A stretch of DNA of 64,000 nt from Chitinophagaceae bacterium (GCA_020847395.1 JADLCD010000046.1:41491-105490), one strand, 5' to 3'. Positions 1 through 8,458 are shown, counted from the stretch's first letter. The notes: a model not told the origin generated them from the sequence alone. Numbers and translations are program-made.

Positions 1-143
1 TGGATAGTTTTCCTGGTATGGGGTTGGGGCTCTATATCACAGCTCAGATTATTCACCAGCACGGCGGTACGCTGCAGGTAAAAAGTATTTTGGGGCAAGG
101 TTCAATTTTTTCATTCAGGCTACCTGTAAAATCTATAAAATGA
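1..143 (+). CDS. Sensor histidine kinase, C-terminal end (partial)
   Basis: Only the last 46 codons are in the window, read from base 3. They contain the G2-box-like stretch GMGLGLYI, followed by the usual beta-strand ending (GGTLQV, GQGSIFSF) of a HATPase_c domain. This is the ATP-binding catalytic domain that phosphorylates the kinase's own histidine. The stop codon overlaps the start of the receiver gene in an ATGA arrangement, so the two are translationally coupled and probably form one signalling pair. The sensed signal cannot be inferred because the sensory part lies outside the window. Confidence 0.85.
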   Translation, partial: DSFPGMGLGLYITAQIIHQHGGTLQVKSILGQGSIFSFRLPVKSIK

Positions 144-490
144 AACAAATAATGCTACTGGAAGATGATAAGGACATTTGTGATGCGGTAATTCTCTCCT
201 TAAGCACATTGCAGTACCAGGTTAATTGCTTTGCTGACGACGCACAACTATCAGACGGATCAGCAGAGCCGCCGGACCTTTTTATCATTGATAAAAACCT
301 GTCTGGAAAAGACGGTGTTGACATTTGCCGTTTTCTTAAAGCTCATGCTAAATATAAACACTTGCCTGTACTTCTTATGTCTGCAGATCCTGACACACAC
401 ACACTTGCTCTTTTGGCCGGAGCCAATGGTGCAATTATTAAACCGTTTAGAGTAAAAACACTAAAAGAAGCGATAGCCAATTATATATAG
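140..490 (+). CDS. Stand-alone response regulator receiver protein
   Basis: A 116-residue protein that is a single CheY-like receiver domain with no output domain. The acidic pocket is E8, D9 and D10, the phospho-acceptor is D51 (in LFIIDKN), the conserved hydroxyl residue is S81 and the lysine is K101 followed by P102. All key residues are therefore present. It starts inside the stop of the upstream kinase, which is its likely phosphodonor. Without an output domain it probably acts by protein-protein contact or as a phosphorelay intermediate. Confidence 0.9.
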   Translation: MKQIMLLEDDKDICDAVILSLSTLQYQVNCFADDAQLSDGSAEPPDLFIIDKNLSGKDGVDICRFLKAHAKYKHLPVLLMSADPDTHTLALLAGANGAIIKPFRVKTLKEAIANYI

Positions 491-536
491 TAATTCACCA
501 ACGCTGCTATGGAAGATGGAATCCGCTATATAAGAG

Positions 537-566
537 GAAGCCGGTATCGGAATGTGAACCGGCTTC
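537..566. terminator. Bidirectional hairpin between convergent genes
   Basis: A perfect 9-bp stem, GAAGCCGGT at 537-545 and ACCGGCTTC at 558-566, with a 12-nt loop. It lies between the receiver gene (plus) and the DUF892 gene (minus), whose 3-prime ends face each other. No long T run follows on either strand, so termination strength is uncertain. Confidence 0.55.
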
Positions 567-582
567 TGGTAGAAGTAATGCT

Positions 583-1149
583 TTAAACTTCAGATTCCTG
601 CTCTGCTTCCCAATTGATCTTGCTTTTAGCAATATCAGTAAGGCTCTGATCAGTTTGCTTTTCTTCTTCCAGCGTTTTTGCTAAAATAGCAACAGCATCT
701 TCTAATCCCAGTGTTTGTGCCAGCGATACAAGCCCGCCGTAAGTGGCTATTTCATAATGTTCAACCTTTTGTGCGGCCATAATAATACCTACGTCCCGCG
801 TCATTGTGCCATCTTCGGTCTCTTCAATAATAGATTCACCCTCTTTGGTAAGTCCTTCCATTGCTTCACATTTTTTAGCCTGTGCCTTTTTGCCAATAAT
901 TTCAAATACTTCTTCAAGCCGGGAAACGTGCTCCTCGGTTTGCGTAAGATGTTCTTCAATAGCTGTCTGCAACTCTTCAGTAGTAGCTGCCTTCTTCATT
1001 TTGGGCAATGCTTTGGTTAAATGTTTTTCAGCCCAATAAATATCTTTTAGGGCATCTTCAAAATATTTTTCTAATTGTGTGTTGCCTTGCCCTGCACCGG
1101 ATTTCTTTGACATCTGTTTGTTTGATGTTGCTTTTTTTGTTGTTGCCAT
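583..1149 (-). CDS. DUF892 (YciE/YciF-like) ferritin-like protein
   Basis: A 188-residue helical protein with a short Lys/Thr/Ser-rich N-terminal tail and then a DUF892 four-helix ferritin-like domain. Typical family stretches are EKYFEDALKDIYWAEKHL, EEHLTQTEEHVSRLE, QKVEHYEIATYG and LAKTLEEEKQTDQSL; they carry the regularly spaced Glu and His residues expected for a di-metal site. The family is tied to general stress responses, but its reaction is not established. A second member sits at 6701-7324, with the same core and a different tail. The long ORFs on the opposite strand are shadows. Confidence 0.9.
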   Translation of the reverse strand: MATTKKATSNKQMSKKSGAGQGNTQLEKYFEDALKDIYWAEKHLTKALPKMKKAATTEELQTAIEEHLTQTEEHVSRLEEVFEIIGKKAQAKKCEAMEGLTKEGESIIEETEDGTMTRDVGIIMAAQKVEHYEIATYGGLVSLAQTLGLEDAVAILAKTLEEEKQTDQSLTDIAKSKINWEAEQESEV

Positions 1150-1219
1150 AAATTATGTTTTGTACTATAGAAATAAAAAACAGTGCCAGTATTGGTATGT
1201 ATTTAGTAACATAGATTAT

Positions 1220-1879
1220 GTGATAAAATTTTTACGTAATAATGCCCTGTCTGTTTTTTTTCTGCTGTTATTTATAGTTTGTATAGCAGGTCAGTTTTTT
1301 ACCGGCTTTGCAGAACATAATAAAGAACGAAAAGATGACGGTATGCCGGAATTAAGTATGCCGGAATATATACAGTCAGGGCATTTTATCCAGGCAACTT
1401 TCGAAAATTGGGAAAGCGAATTTCTGCAGATGGCTTTGTTTGTTGTAATAACAATATGGCTGAAGCAAAAAGGTTCATCTGAATCAAAATCACTCAACGA
1501 TAAGGAGGCAGTAGACAGGGAACCGGATCCGCAAAGAAAAGATGCGCCTTATGCTGTAAGAAAAGGCGGATGGTTATTGGTAATTTATAAACATTCTCTA
1601 ACCTTAGCATTGTTATTACTGTTTATTATTTCGTTTATTATTCACTTTTACGGTAGCCTTAAAGATGAAAATGAACAACTATTGTTAAAAGGAAAGCCCC
1701 TGCAAAGTATCGGAAAATACATGCTCGACAGTCGCTTCTGGTTTGAATCTTTTCAGAACTGGCAGAGTGAATTTCTCTCTGTATTTGCAATTGTTGTGTT
1801 ATCAATTTTCCTGCGTCAGAAAGGATCGCCGCAATCAAAACCTGTTGACGCACCAAATGCAGGCACCGGTGGAGAATAG
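1220..1879 (+). CDS. DUF6766 family membrane protein
   Basis: About 219 residues if started at the GTG at 1220, which gives VIKFLRNNALSVFFLLLF, the usual beginning of this family. No ATG is available in frame downstream of the divergent DUF892 promoter region. The protein contains two copies of the same module: a hydrophobic span, then a W/F-ES-F motif (FENWESEFLQMALF near the middle, FQNWQSEFLSVFAI near the end), then a span ending in a (K/R)QKGS motif. It is an integral membrane protein of unknown function, often found among stress genes. The start is uncertain and no clear ribosome-binding site is seen. Confidence 0.75.
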   Translation: MIKFLRNNALSVFFLLLFIVCIAGQFFTGFAEHNKERKDDGMPELSMPEYIQSGHFIQATFENWESEFLQMALFVVITIWLKQKGSSESKSLNDKEAVDREPDPQRKDAPYAVRKGGWLLVIYKHSLTLALLLLFIISFIIHFYGSLKDENEQLLLKGKPLQSIGKYMLDSRFWFESFQNWQSEFLSVFAIVVLSIFLRQKGSPQSKPVDAPNAGTGGE

Positions 1880-1953
1880 GCTGCATTCAAAGCGTTTTTG
1901 TGGAGGCATGCAATTTGAATGCTACTTTAATTATTCACTATAATTTGTTATGT

Positions 1954-2439
1954 ATGCTTAAGACGCCACGTCGCACAAATTACCCCGGCATAATCAGCAA
2001 GATCAGTGAACTGATATATACTTTGCAAAGAGAAAAGCAAAAGTACGATACGGCGGTTGCGTTTATAAACCACCGGCAGCTAAGAGATACTATCCATTAT
2101 CTTGCGCAGGAAAATAACCATTATGCGTGTGAGCTGCAGTCTCAGCTATATATGATGGGCGCTCCGGTTAACGAAGCGTCTGTAAAGGTGCTTGAGATGG
2201 CGAATGAACAGATTTTACCCGCTGATACCGGGATTGACATTCAAAACAGGGAAGTTATGATCCACCAGTGTTGTGATAGCGAAAAGAAAATGATTGCCGC
2301 TTACAGGAGTATCTTAAATGAACCAATGCTTCCGGAAGATATCCGGAGGGTACTGCGTTACCAGCTGAACGGAGTATTGTATGCATTTTTACAATTGAAA
2401 TTAGTATGCAGCACGCTCACATTTCCGGCAGCGAGATAA
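1954..2439 (+). CDS. DUF2383-like (PA2169-type) four-helix-bundle protein
   Basis: 161 residues from the ATG at 1954, which gives MLKTPRRTNY. An in-frame ATG at 1900 would add 18 residues unlike the family. The pattern is all-helical: a first helix with ISELIYTLQREKQKYDTAV, a middle helix with LAQENNHYACELQSQLYMMG, and later CCDSEKKMIAAYRSIL and RRVLRYQLNGVLYAFLQLK. This fits the DUF2383/PA2169 group of ferritin-like stress proteins, and the setting among DUF892, DUF6766 and DUF4142 genes agrees. The family assignment is by eye and moderate; no catalytic role is known. Confidence 0.55.
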   Translation: MLKTPRRTNYPGIISKISELIYTLQREKQKYDTAVAFINHRQLRDTIHYLAQENNHYACELQSQLYMMGAPVNEASVKVLEMANEQILPADTGIDIQNREVMIHQCCDSEKKMIAAYRSILNEPMLPEDIRRVLRYQLNGVLYAFLQLKLVCSTLTFPAAR

Positions 2440-2833
2440 AATGACCATCTTTTTACCTGCCAGAAATATATTTTCACACGCACGGGCAGGGCATTCCGTT
2501 GATCGTTGGGAATTTTCTTTCCCGAAACGCGTAAATATTTTATTAAGCTTCACCCGTAATTCTACATATCCGGACCCCTGGTACTATTGGCTTTCATTCT
2601 GTAATTGGTGTTATATTAAACATGAGATGGCACACTTGCCAACCGGCGGGCAGGCGATAAATATGAGCATCTCACACATTTCCCGTTTCATTTCTCACAA
2701 AGAAATATGACAAATGATTTTTAACATAACAGTAGTGATCTTATATATCTGCAGAAAGATTCAGAACGACGATGAAGAACGGCCGATTATTTGTACAAGT
2801 GTTATGTATCGTGAACATTCAAATTAAATTTCT
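2440..2833. other. Intergenic region, no supported gene
   Basis: About 390 bases between the DUF2383-like gene and the small lmo0937-type gene. An 89-codon frame starting at 2441 exists, but its translation has no recognisable domain, hydrophobic span or repeat, and its composition does not look protein-like. The last 100 bases are AT-rich and probably hold the promoter of the next gene; I see no motif that I can name. Confidence 0.5.
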
Positions 2834-2989
2834 ATGGGTAATTTACTTTATGTCATTGCTGTCCTCCTGGTAACAGGTTGGGCAATAGGTTTTTGGGGTT
2901 ATGCTGCCGGTAGCATTATTCACCTGTTCGTGGTCATAGCCATCATACTGGTATTATTACGCATTATCGGAGGATCATCCAAAGCATAA
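2834..2989 (+). CDS. lmo0937-family small membrane protein
   Basis: A 51-residue protein that starts MGNLLYVIAVLLVTGWAIGF and consists of two hydrophobic spans separated by a short GYAAGSIIHLF turn, ending in LLRIIGGSSKA. This is the standard layout of the lmo0937/DUF5670 family of tiny membrane proteins that are common in Bacteroidota near stress genes. The function is unknown. It is followed after 38 nt by the DUF4142 gene and could share its transcript. Confidence 0.8.
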   Translation: MGNLLYVIAVLLVTGWAIGFWGYAAGSIIHLFVVIAIILVLLRIIGGSSKA

Positions 2990-3027
2990 AAAAAGAAAAA
3001 AAAATTAAAGCATTTAAATTTTAAAAT

Positions 3028-3591
3028 ATGAAAACATACATCGTTACCGGTGCAATAATATCGCTTATTGCATGTAATAGCAATACATCTGATCCGGTTG
3101 AAAAAGCAGATTCGACCAACGAAGCAAAACAGGAAACTGTTTCTGATATTTCAAAAACAAAAGAAAATACAAGTAATTTTCTTCTAAAAGCTGCAGACGG
3201 TGGCCTGGCTGAAGTTGCAGCAGGAAAAATAGGTGAAGAAAAAGCTACGCGAAAGGCAGTTAAAGACTTTGCAAGCCAGATGGTAAAAGATCATACTGCC
3301 GTTAATGATGAAGTAAAAACGCTTGCTTCACAGTTAAATATAACATTGCCTGGTGCTTTTGGTGAAGATCATCAAAAAAATATAATTGATCTTGGTGGCA
3401 AAAAAGCAAAAGATTTTGACAAAGATTTTATGGACATGATGGTAACAGATCATAAAAAAACAATAGATCTTTTCAGAGATGCAAGTGATGATGATATAAA
3501 TGCAGATGTAAAATCTTTTATTATTGCTACAATTCCAAAGCTTGAAGCACATCTTGCAAAAGCAGATTCCCTTCAAAAATCTTTTAAGTAA
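3028..3591 (+). CDS. DUF4142 family lipoprotein
   Basis: 187 residues. The N-terminus MKTYIVTGAIISLIACNSN is a lipoprotein signal with the lipobox LIAC, so the mature protein starts at C16 and is membrane-anchored. After an acidic linker comes the helical DUF4142 domain, which is related to ferritin-like/DUF305-type bundles: NFLLKAADGGLAEVAAGK, VKDFASQMVKDH, DFMDMMVTDHKKTIDLF and a final LEAHLAKADSL. The repeated (M/V)xDHxxxxxxF pattern puts conserved His residues on helix faces. Its role is unknown, though stress association is usual in Bacteroidota. A small hypothetical gene follows after 10 nt. Confidence 0.85.
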   Translation: MKTYIVTGAIISLIACNSNTSDPVEKADSTNEAKQETVSDISKTKENTSNFLLKAADGGLAEVAAGKIGEEKATRKAVKDFASQMVKDHTAVNDEVKTLASQLNITLPGAFGEDHQKNIIDLGGKKAKDFDKDFMDMMVTDHKKTIDLFRDASDDDINADVKSFIIATIPKLEAHLAKADSLQKSFK

Positions 3592-3601
3592 TTTCATTGA
3601 T

Positions 3602-3856
3602 ATGGTTCTTCCGTATTATTTAAATATTAATTTCAAAGGAAGAAGTATTTCTGCCAGGGCCAGGATTTTAAATGCAGATGGCAGCAAAGTTTATGAGGTG
3701 ATTTTTCCCACCGACGAGAAAATTACTCTCCACAGTGTTCCTAATACAGCCGGAGGTAGAATATGGAAAGATCTTCTTGGAAATTCAAATGAATTTTATC
3801 AATTATTGGGTAATGCCATTGAGCAACAGAATGAACTGAATTCGGACTTGTTCTAA
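3602..3856 (+). CDS. Hypothetical small cytoplasmic protein
   Basis: 84 residues from the ATG at 3602 (MVLPYYLNINFKGRSI). The same frame is open back to 3524, but that part overlaps the DUF4142 gene in another frame and is probably not coding. The protein has an N-terminal beta-rich half (NINFKGRSISARARIL, KVYEVIFPT) and a helical C-terminal half (IWKDLLGNSNEFYQLLG). I do not recognise the family. It lacks a signal peptide or membrane span and ends just before a strong hairpin, which makes it the last gene of the 2834-3856 group. Confidence 0.55.
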   Translation: MVLPYYLNINFKGRSISARARILNADGSKVYEVIFPTDEKITLHSVPNTAGGRIWKDLLGNSNEFYQLLGNAIEQQNELNSDLF

Positions 3857-3861
3857 ACACA

Positions 3862-3890
3862 AGGCATCGTTAATGAAAGTCACGATGCCT
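3862..3890. terminator. Bidirectional hairpin terminator
   Basis: A perfect 9-bp stem, AGGCATCGT at 3862-3870 and ACGATGCCT at 3882-3890, with an 11-nt loop. It is placed between the converging ends of the 3602-3856 gene and the LLM oxidoreductase. Confidence 0.6.
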
Positions 3891-3949
3891 CTAAAACAAT
3901 GGTAAGTGGTTTTTATTCACACTCACGAAAAGAGACATTGCTTTTAACA

Positions 3950-4906
3950 TCATGCCGTTTGCCCGTAATCTTCAATAAATATTTCCTGGTGCCGGCTTAC
4001 ATTGTGCAGGATCAGCCTGTCAATATCAAGCGAAAGATATTCCTGAATGCTTTTGCGGAGCGCATATATATCTGAATAAACAGGTATTGCATGCATTACC
4101 TCGCCGGGCAATATATTTTCTGATGCCTCATCAAACTGTTCCACCCTGGCATAATTGGCCAGTTTTTCTGCAGGCAACACATTGGAGCGCCACTGGTCGT
4201 ATGCCTCCTGCTGTGCTTCACTTTTATTTCTTGCATAAGAAAAAGCAAATTGCAGGTACACCGGTTTACCGGTTCCGCCGTTTGAACGGAACAGTGCAAT
4301 TTTTTTAGCCACCGCACCTGTTTCACCCGCAGTGGTGAGCAAGCCGTCGGCCCATCCTGCAGACCATATGGTTGTTTCATCAGTTATAGCAGCACAGAGC
4401 AGTAATGGCTGTTGGGGTGGTAACGTATATAGCTTTGCATTTTTTACATGTACATGCCCGTTAAAGCTTACTTCTTCCGCGCCCAATAATTTTTTAATGA
4501 TATGATAGCACTCCAGCAGCCGTTCATTGCGCTGCGCTTTAGGCAACCAGGGGTCGCCGGTAATGCTTTCATTAATGGCTTCACCACTCCCAAGCTCTAT
4601 ATTGAACCGCCCCGGAAACATTTCAGCAAGTGTAGCTGTTGCCTGGGCAACAATGGCAGGATGTAAGCGCTGGCCCGGCGCACAAACCATGCTGAACGGA
4701 AGCTGTGTTGCCTGCATGGCTGCTGCAATCCAGCTCAAAGTGAAACCACTTTGCCCCTGCCGTCTGCTCCAGGGATGAAAATGATCTGAAGAATGAATGC
4801 CCCCAAACCCCGCCTGCTCGGCCAGTTGAACCAGCCTCAGTAAATGTGATGGAGAAAATTGTTCGTGAGAACTATGATAACAAATCAAAGGCATACTATT
4901 TTTCAT
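3950..4906 (-). CDS. LLM-class flavin-dependent oxidoreductase
   Basis: 318 residues with the bacterial-luciferase-like TIM-barrel fold. The N-terminal strand (MPLICYHSSHEQFSPSHLL) and the GFGGIHSSDHFHPW stretch carry the conserved substrate-pocket residues of this class. FPGRFNIELGSGEAINE is the typical glycine-rich flavin phosphate region, and LYTLPPQQPLLLCAAIT is another barrel strand. It resembles the non-F420, FMN-dependent group (TIGR03885-like). The substrate is unknown. The gene starts within the last 11 nt of the alpha-amylase gene, so the two form a translationally coupled pair. Confidence 0.85.
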   Translation of the reverse strand: MKNSMPLICYHSSHEQFSPSHLLRLVQLAEQAGFGGIHSSDHFHPWSRRQGQSGFTLSWIAAAMQATQLPFSMVCAPGQRLHPAIVAQATATLAEMFPGRFNIELGSGEAINESITGDPWLPKAQRNERLLECYHIIKKLLGAEEVSFNGHVHVKNAKLYTLPPQQPLLLCAAITDETTIWSAGWADGLLTTAGETGAVAKKIALFRSNGGTGKPVYLQFAFSYARNKSEAQQEAYDQWRSNVLPAEKLANYARVEQFDEASENILPGEVMHAIPVYSDIYALRKSIQEYLSLDIDRLILHNVSRHQEIFIEDYGQTA

Positions 4907-6371
4907 TAGATTCTTTCAACAACCACACCGCAATTTTCCCTTCTTCAACAGTAAACAAACCTTGTCCTGTATCATTCAAAATAATTTCATTTGGCTGGTT
5001 GCCCAATACATTGAACATGGTTTTACGGGAATGCTTTTCTCCCATGCACATTGTTTTTTCCCCGCCATTTCCGTTAGAGATCAATACTGCGCAACCGCTA
5101 TATGGATCATCAGCGCCCGAACGTGTCCATCCGACAATATGAGCGTCATCAAAATAGTCTGTCTGTGCGCCATATGCTTTATATGCACGTACCTTCATCA
5201 GCGTTTCAAGCTCTGCAGTTGGCGGAATTTCAACATTGCCGCTGCTGCCGTTTTTACCATCTGTATAAACAGCACCATATAATGCAGTGTAAAAAACGCA
5301 TGGAATTCCCTGCTCCCTCAGCAGCACCATAGCGTATGCATGGGGTTTAAACCATGCATCCACCCATGATTCCAGCGATTGAAGCGGCTGTGTATCATGG
5401 TTGTCAACAAATGTAATTGCCAGCTCCGGCCGGGTTTTCACCAACGTATTATCAAAGATGGCGCGCAGGTCAAATTCCTTTCCCTCACGGGATGCTTTAT
5501 GAAAATTGAAATGAAGCGGCACATCAAAAAGTTGTATCATGCCCGAAGTCGCGTCTATATATGCAAGTAATGCAGTAAGGTCAGCTTTCCAGTATTCACC
5601 TATGCAAAAAAAATTTTTATGAAGACTTTCCTGCAGAAAATGCAGCCATTCGGGATAGAAATCAATATTGATATGCTTAACAGCATCCAGCCGAAAACCA
5701 TCTATACCCGTGGTTTCCACATACCATTTTCCCCACTTCTTTAATTCTTCCCGCACTGCAGGATTGCGGAACTCAATGTCACACCCCATCAGGTAATCAT
5801 AATTGCCAAATTCTTCTTCCATCACCTTATCCCATTCACCATTGGCATGTTCGTTTAATATCAAATAAATACCATCATCTCCGCTTACGCCTGTAAAGCT
5901 GTGCCAGTTCCACACATAATCTGAATACATGTTGTTGCGCCCGGGGAAGGTAAACCGCGTATCGGCGATTATTTTTTTCTCATCACCGGTTTTCTCATTA
6001 CGGTTGTCTTCTTTTACCAGTATAACGGGCATCTCTTCCTTCTCATCCGCACCTATTTTGTGATTTAATACAATATCTGCCAGTACCTGCATCTTTTTTT
6101 CATGTATGGTATTGATGCAGTCAATATACTCCTGCTTTGTTCCATACTTCGTTCTTACGGTTCCCTTTTGATCAAACTCACCGAGATCATACAGGTCGTA
6201 TACCGCATAGCCGGGTTCTTCTGTTCCCTGTGCTGACTTGTATGCAGGCGGCAGCCATACATGTGTAATACCAAGGTCTGCCAGGTGCTGCGCTTGTTCT
6301 TTTGCGTGATTCCACAAATTTTGTTCTGCAGGAAAATACCAGTGAAAAAACTGGAAGATGGTTACATTCAT
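4896..6371 (-). CDS. Cytoplasmic alpha-amylase, GH13
   Basis: 491 residues from the ATG at 6371 (MNVTIFQFFHWYFP). The frame is open 26 codons further upstream, but that segment lacks family similarity. All GH13 signature regions are visible: LADIVLNH (region I), GFRLDAVKH with nucleophile D229, GEYW with acid/base E259, and FVDNHD with transition-state stabiliser D326. There is no signal peptide, which fits the intracellular GH13_5-like amylases that hydrolyse alpha-1,4 glucans such as glycogen. The C-terminal beta-domain (VLISNGNGGEKTM to IAVWLLKE) is present. The downstream LLM oxidoreductase overlaps by 11 nt. Confidence 0.9.
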   Translation of the reverse strand: MNVTIFQFFHWYFPAEQNLWNHAKEQAQHLADLGITHVWLPPAYKSAQGTEEPGYAVYDLYDLGEFDQKGTVRTKYGTKQEYIDCINTIHEKKMQVLADIVLNHKIGADEKEEMPVILVKEDNRNEKTGDEKKIIADTRFTFPGRNNMYSDYVWNWHSFTGVSGDDGIYLILNEHANGEWDKVMEEEFGNYDYLMGCDIEFRNPAVREELKKWGKWYVETTGIDGFRLDAVKHINIDFYPEWLHFLQESLHKNFFCIGEYWKADLTALLAYIDATSGMIQLFDVPLHFNFHKASREGKEFDLRAIFDNTLVKTRPELAITFVDNHDTQPLQSLESWVDAWFKPHAYAMVLLREQGIPCVFYTALYGAVYTDGKNGSSGNVEIPPTAELETLMKVRAYKAYGAQTDYFDDAHIVGWTRSGADDPYSGCAVLISNGNGGEKTMCMGEKHSRKTMFNVLGNQPNEIILNDTGQGLFTVEEGKIAVWLLKESNEK

Positions 6372-6700
6372 ATTCAAAAAAATAATTTCATCAATATTGT
6401 TAATCCCGCCTTTGATAGTAATGCCTTTATCAGGGAAGATATTATGCAAGGTGTACGGCTCTCTGCATTAACGGAGGATATAGACGAGATAGAAAAAATT
6501 TATATTGAAAGAAATGGTAGATAAGCATTGTAAAAAGCAAAGAGGAAGGAATAAGCGATGAAAAGAAAAGCCGGCACGCGCAACCACTTACGTGAACAAA
6601 AAAACTCCTGTCCTTAAACCTGGAATATGAAATGTAAGACGTGAAGGTTTCTCTCACGCCTACATTTCAACAACCCCCTATAATTTGGTTTGACATGTCA

Positions 6701-7324
6701 TTATGCTGTTTGGTTCCAGGAATATTTTTTTTCTTCCTCGGCTTCAATATTTATAAAAGATTCAGCCACATCCGTAAGCAGTAAATCTGTTTCTTCTTCT
6801 TCCCGTAATGTCTTTTCCAATAAATCGGCTGCTTTTTCACGCTCCATCGTTAAGGCAAGCTGTAAAAGCCCGCCATAGGTTGCTATTTCATAATGTTCAA
6901 TTTTTTGCGCGGCAATTATTAAGGCAGCATCCCTTGTCATTGTTCCGGATTGCGTTTCATTAATGATGGTTTTTGCTTCACGAATCAGACCTTCTATTGC
7001 TTCGCATTTTTTTCCTTCAGGTTCTTTTTCCAGTGACTGGAATACTTTTTCAAGCCGTTTAACATGTCGCTCTGTTTGTTTTGCATGCGTATCAAAAGCA
7101 TCTTCAAGCTCTTCAGTAGAGGTAGCTTCTTTCATTTCCACCAATGCTTTTGTTAACTGCTGTTCCGCATAATAAATATCTTTTAACTGGTCAATAAAAA
7201 ACTTCTCCAGCAAAGACGAATTGTTATTTTGGTTTGAAGTGTTTTCTTTTTGCTCGCTTGTTGCTGACTGCTTCGCAGATGCCATGCCGGTATTCGTTTG
7301 CGGACTCTTTTGCTTTGTTGCCAT
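6701..7324 (-). CDS. DUF892 ferritin-like protein, second copy
   Basis: 207 residues with a long Gln/Asn/Ser/Thr-rich, probably disordered N-terminal tail of about 38 residues, then the DUF892 bundle. Its core tracks the copy at 583-1149: KDIYYAEQQLTKALVEMK, TMTRDAALIIAAQKIEHYE and LEKTLREEEETDLLLTDVA. The helix-facing Glu/His pattern is intact. It lies downstream of, and on the same strand as, the KGG-repeat gene, separated by a strong palindrome, so it probably has its own promoter in the short gap. Function as for the other copy: stress-linked, chemistry unknown. Confidence 0.9.
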   Translation of the reverse strand: MATKQKSPQTNTGMASAKQSATSEQKENTSNQNNNSSLLEKFFIDQLKDIYYAEQQLTKALVEMKEATSTEELEDAFDTHAKQTERHVKRLEKVFQSLEKEPEGKKCEAIEGLIREAKTIINETQSGTMTRDAALIIAAQKIEHYEIATYGGLLQLALTMEREKAADLLEKTLREEEETDLLLTDVAESFINIEAEEEKKYSWNQTA

Positions 7325-7350
7325 TTTTTAAATTTTTTTTGGGTTATCAT

Positions 7351-7383
7351 ATAACATTACAGGCATTATGCCTGTAATGTTAT
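7351..7383 (-). terminator. 15-bp perfect palindrome between KGG gene and DUF892 gene
   Basis: ATAACATTACAGGCA at 7351-7365, TTA loop, then TGCCTGTAATGTTAT at 7369-7383. It is 28 bp past the stop of the KGG-repeat gene and 26 bp before the DUF892 start. The very strong stem with a 3-nt loop fits a terminator of the KGG gene, although the following bases on the minus strand are not T-rich, so it could instead be a regulatory operator. Confidence 0.5.
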
Positions 7384-7411
7384 TTACGTAGATTCAGCCT
7401 TTTGTTTCTGT

Positions 7412-8212
7412 TTATCTTGAAGAAGAACGGCTTCTTCCGCGGCTGCTGCCGGAACGGGAGCCGGATCTGTTGTTTCCGCTGCGAGACCTTGAACCGCTGT
7501 TGCCACCGCGTGAACCTGAGCTGCTCCTCCTGCTTCCGTTTGATCCGGAACCTGAAGTGCTACTACCTCCGCCATGAGAAGCCTTACCACCTTTACGGGC
7601 TATACGTCTTACTTCTTCTCTTGGCATAGCTGCAAAACCTCTGCGGCCGGAACGTGATCCTGATCCTGATCTGCTTTTGCCTGAACTACTTCTGCTTCTT
7701 CCTGAACTATTATTTCTGCCTGAGCTCCTGCTTCTTCCGCTTCTTCCCCTTCCACCGCCGTGAGAGGCCTCACCACCTTTGCGGGCTATCCGGCGCACTT
7801 CATCCCGCGGCATTGAAGCAAATCCTCGCCCTGATCCGGAACGCCTGCTTCCAAATCCTCCACGTGAACGGCCGGATGAGCTTCCGCGATCATCTTCTTC
7901 ATACTCATCCTCTTCGCCTTCGTCCTCATCATAGTCTTCATCATAATCATCCTCATTGCTTGCATAAGCGCCACTATATTCGTCCTCATCATCATCGTCC
8001 TCGTCTTCATCATAGTCATCATCGTCCTCATCTTCATCTTCATATCTTGCGGATGTTTCATAATCATCATCTTCATCATCTTCATAATCTTCATCATCAT
8101 CGTAATCCTCTTCATACTGTGAACTATTTGTACGGCCCAGTGAGCTTTGGTTTCGCCCCCTATTTGAATTGCTGCGCGGGTTACCTTGCCCTAATCTCCT
8201 TGTTTGTACCAT
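7412..8212 (-). CDS. KGG-repeat stress protein with acidic and Ser/Arg-rich tracts
   Basis: 266 residues of extreme composition. Residues about 33-110 are almost only Asp, Glu and Tyr. The rest is Ser/Gly/Arg-rich and highly basic, and it holds two copies of one module: F-A-S/A-MPR-D/E-EVRRIARKGG followed by (E/K)ASHGGG. The KGG module belongs to the stress-induced KGG family (PF10685, as in E. coli YciG), which otherwise occurs in much smaller proteins. The acidic and basic halves make the protein strongly zwitterionic and almost surely disordered. A nucleic-acid or condensate-like stress role is inference. It neighbours DUF892, as yciG neighbours yciE/yciF in enterobacteria. Confidence 0.85.
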   Translation of the reverse strand: MVQTRRLGQGNPRSNSNRGRNQSSLGRTNSSQYEEDYDDDEDYEDDEDDDYETSARYEDEDEDDDDYDEDEDDDDEDEYSGAYASNEDDYDEDYDEDEGEEDEYEEDDRGSSSGRSRGGFGSRRSGSGRGFASMPRDEVRRIARKGGEASHGGGRGRSGRSRSSGRNNSSGRSRSSSGKSRSGSGSRSGRRGFAAMPREEVRRIARKGGKASHGGGSSTSGSGSNGSRRSSSGSRGGNSGSRSRSGNNRSGSRSGSSRGRSRSSSR

Positions 8213-8458
8213 AAATTTTAATTTTTAAATGAATTAAATAAAGCAATTGTCATGTGTAACAATTACAAAAGAAGCGCCATGGCGTTTTCAAGGCTATATA
8301 AGATTTTATGAATTAATTATGCGGTTCTAATTGCAGGCTTAGTGTACTTACTTCCACATTTAGCTGGTGGCAATTGATTTGTACAGCCGTTTTTATCGTA
8401 CATATTATTTCCGGAGTTGAAGTTTGATTGATAACCTGGTACCATTGTAGGTTTGCAA

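Noticed and set aside
2441..2710. 89-codon frame directly after the DUF2383-like gene
   Set aside because: No recognisable domain, odd composition (many Ser, His, Trp and Cys without pattern) and no ribosome-binding site; treated as a chance frame.
6442..6657. 71-codon minus-strand frame between the amylase and the second DUF892 gene
   Set aside because: It overlaps the upstream region of the amylase and has no protein-like features.
7654..8214. Plus-strand His/Leu-rich frame, and a minus-strand Met/Lys-rich frame at 7786-8115
   Set aside because: Both are shadows of the GAT/GAA-rich acidic tract of the KGG-repeat gene.
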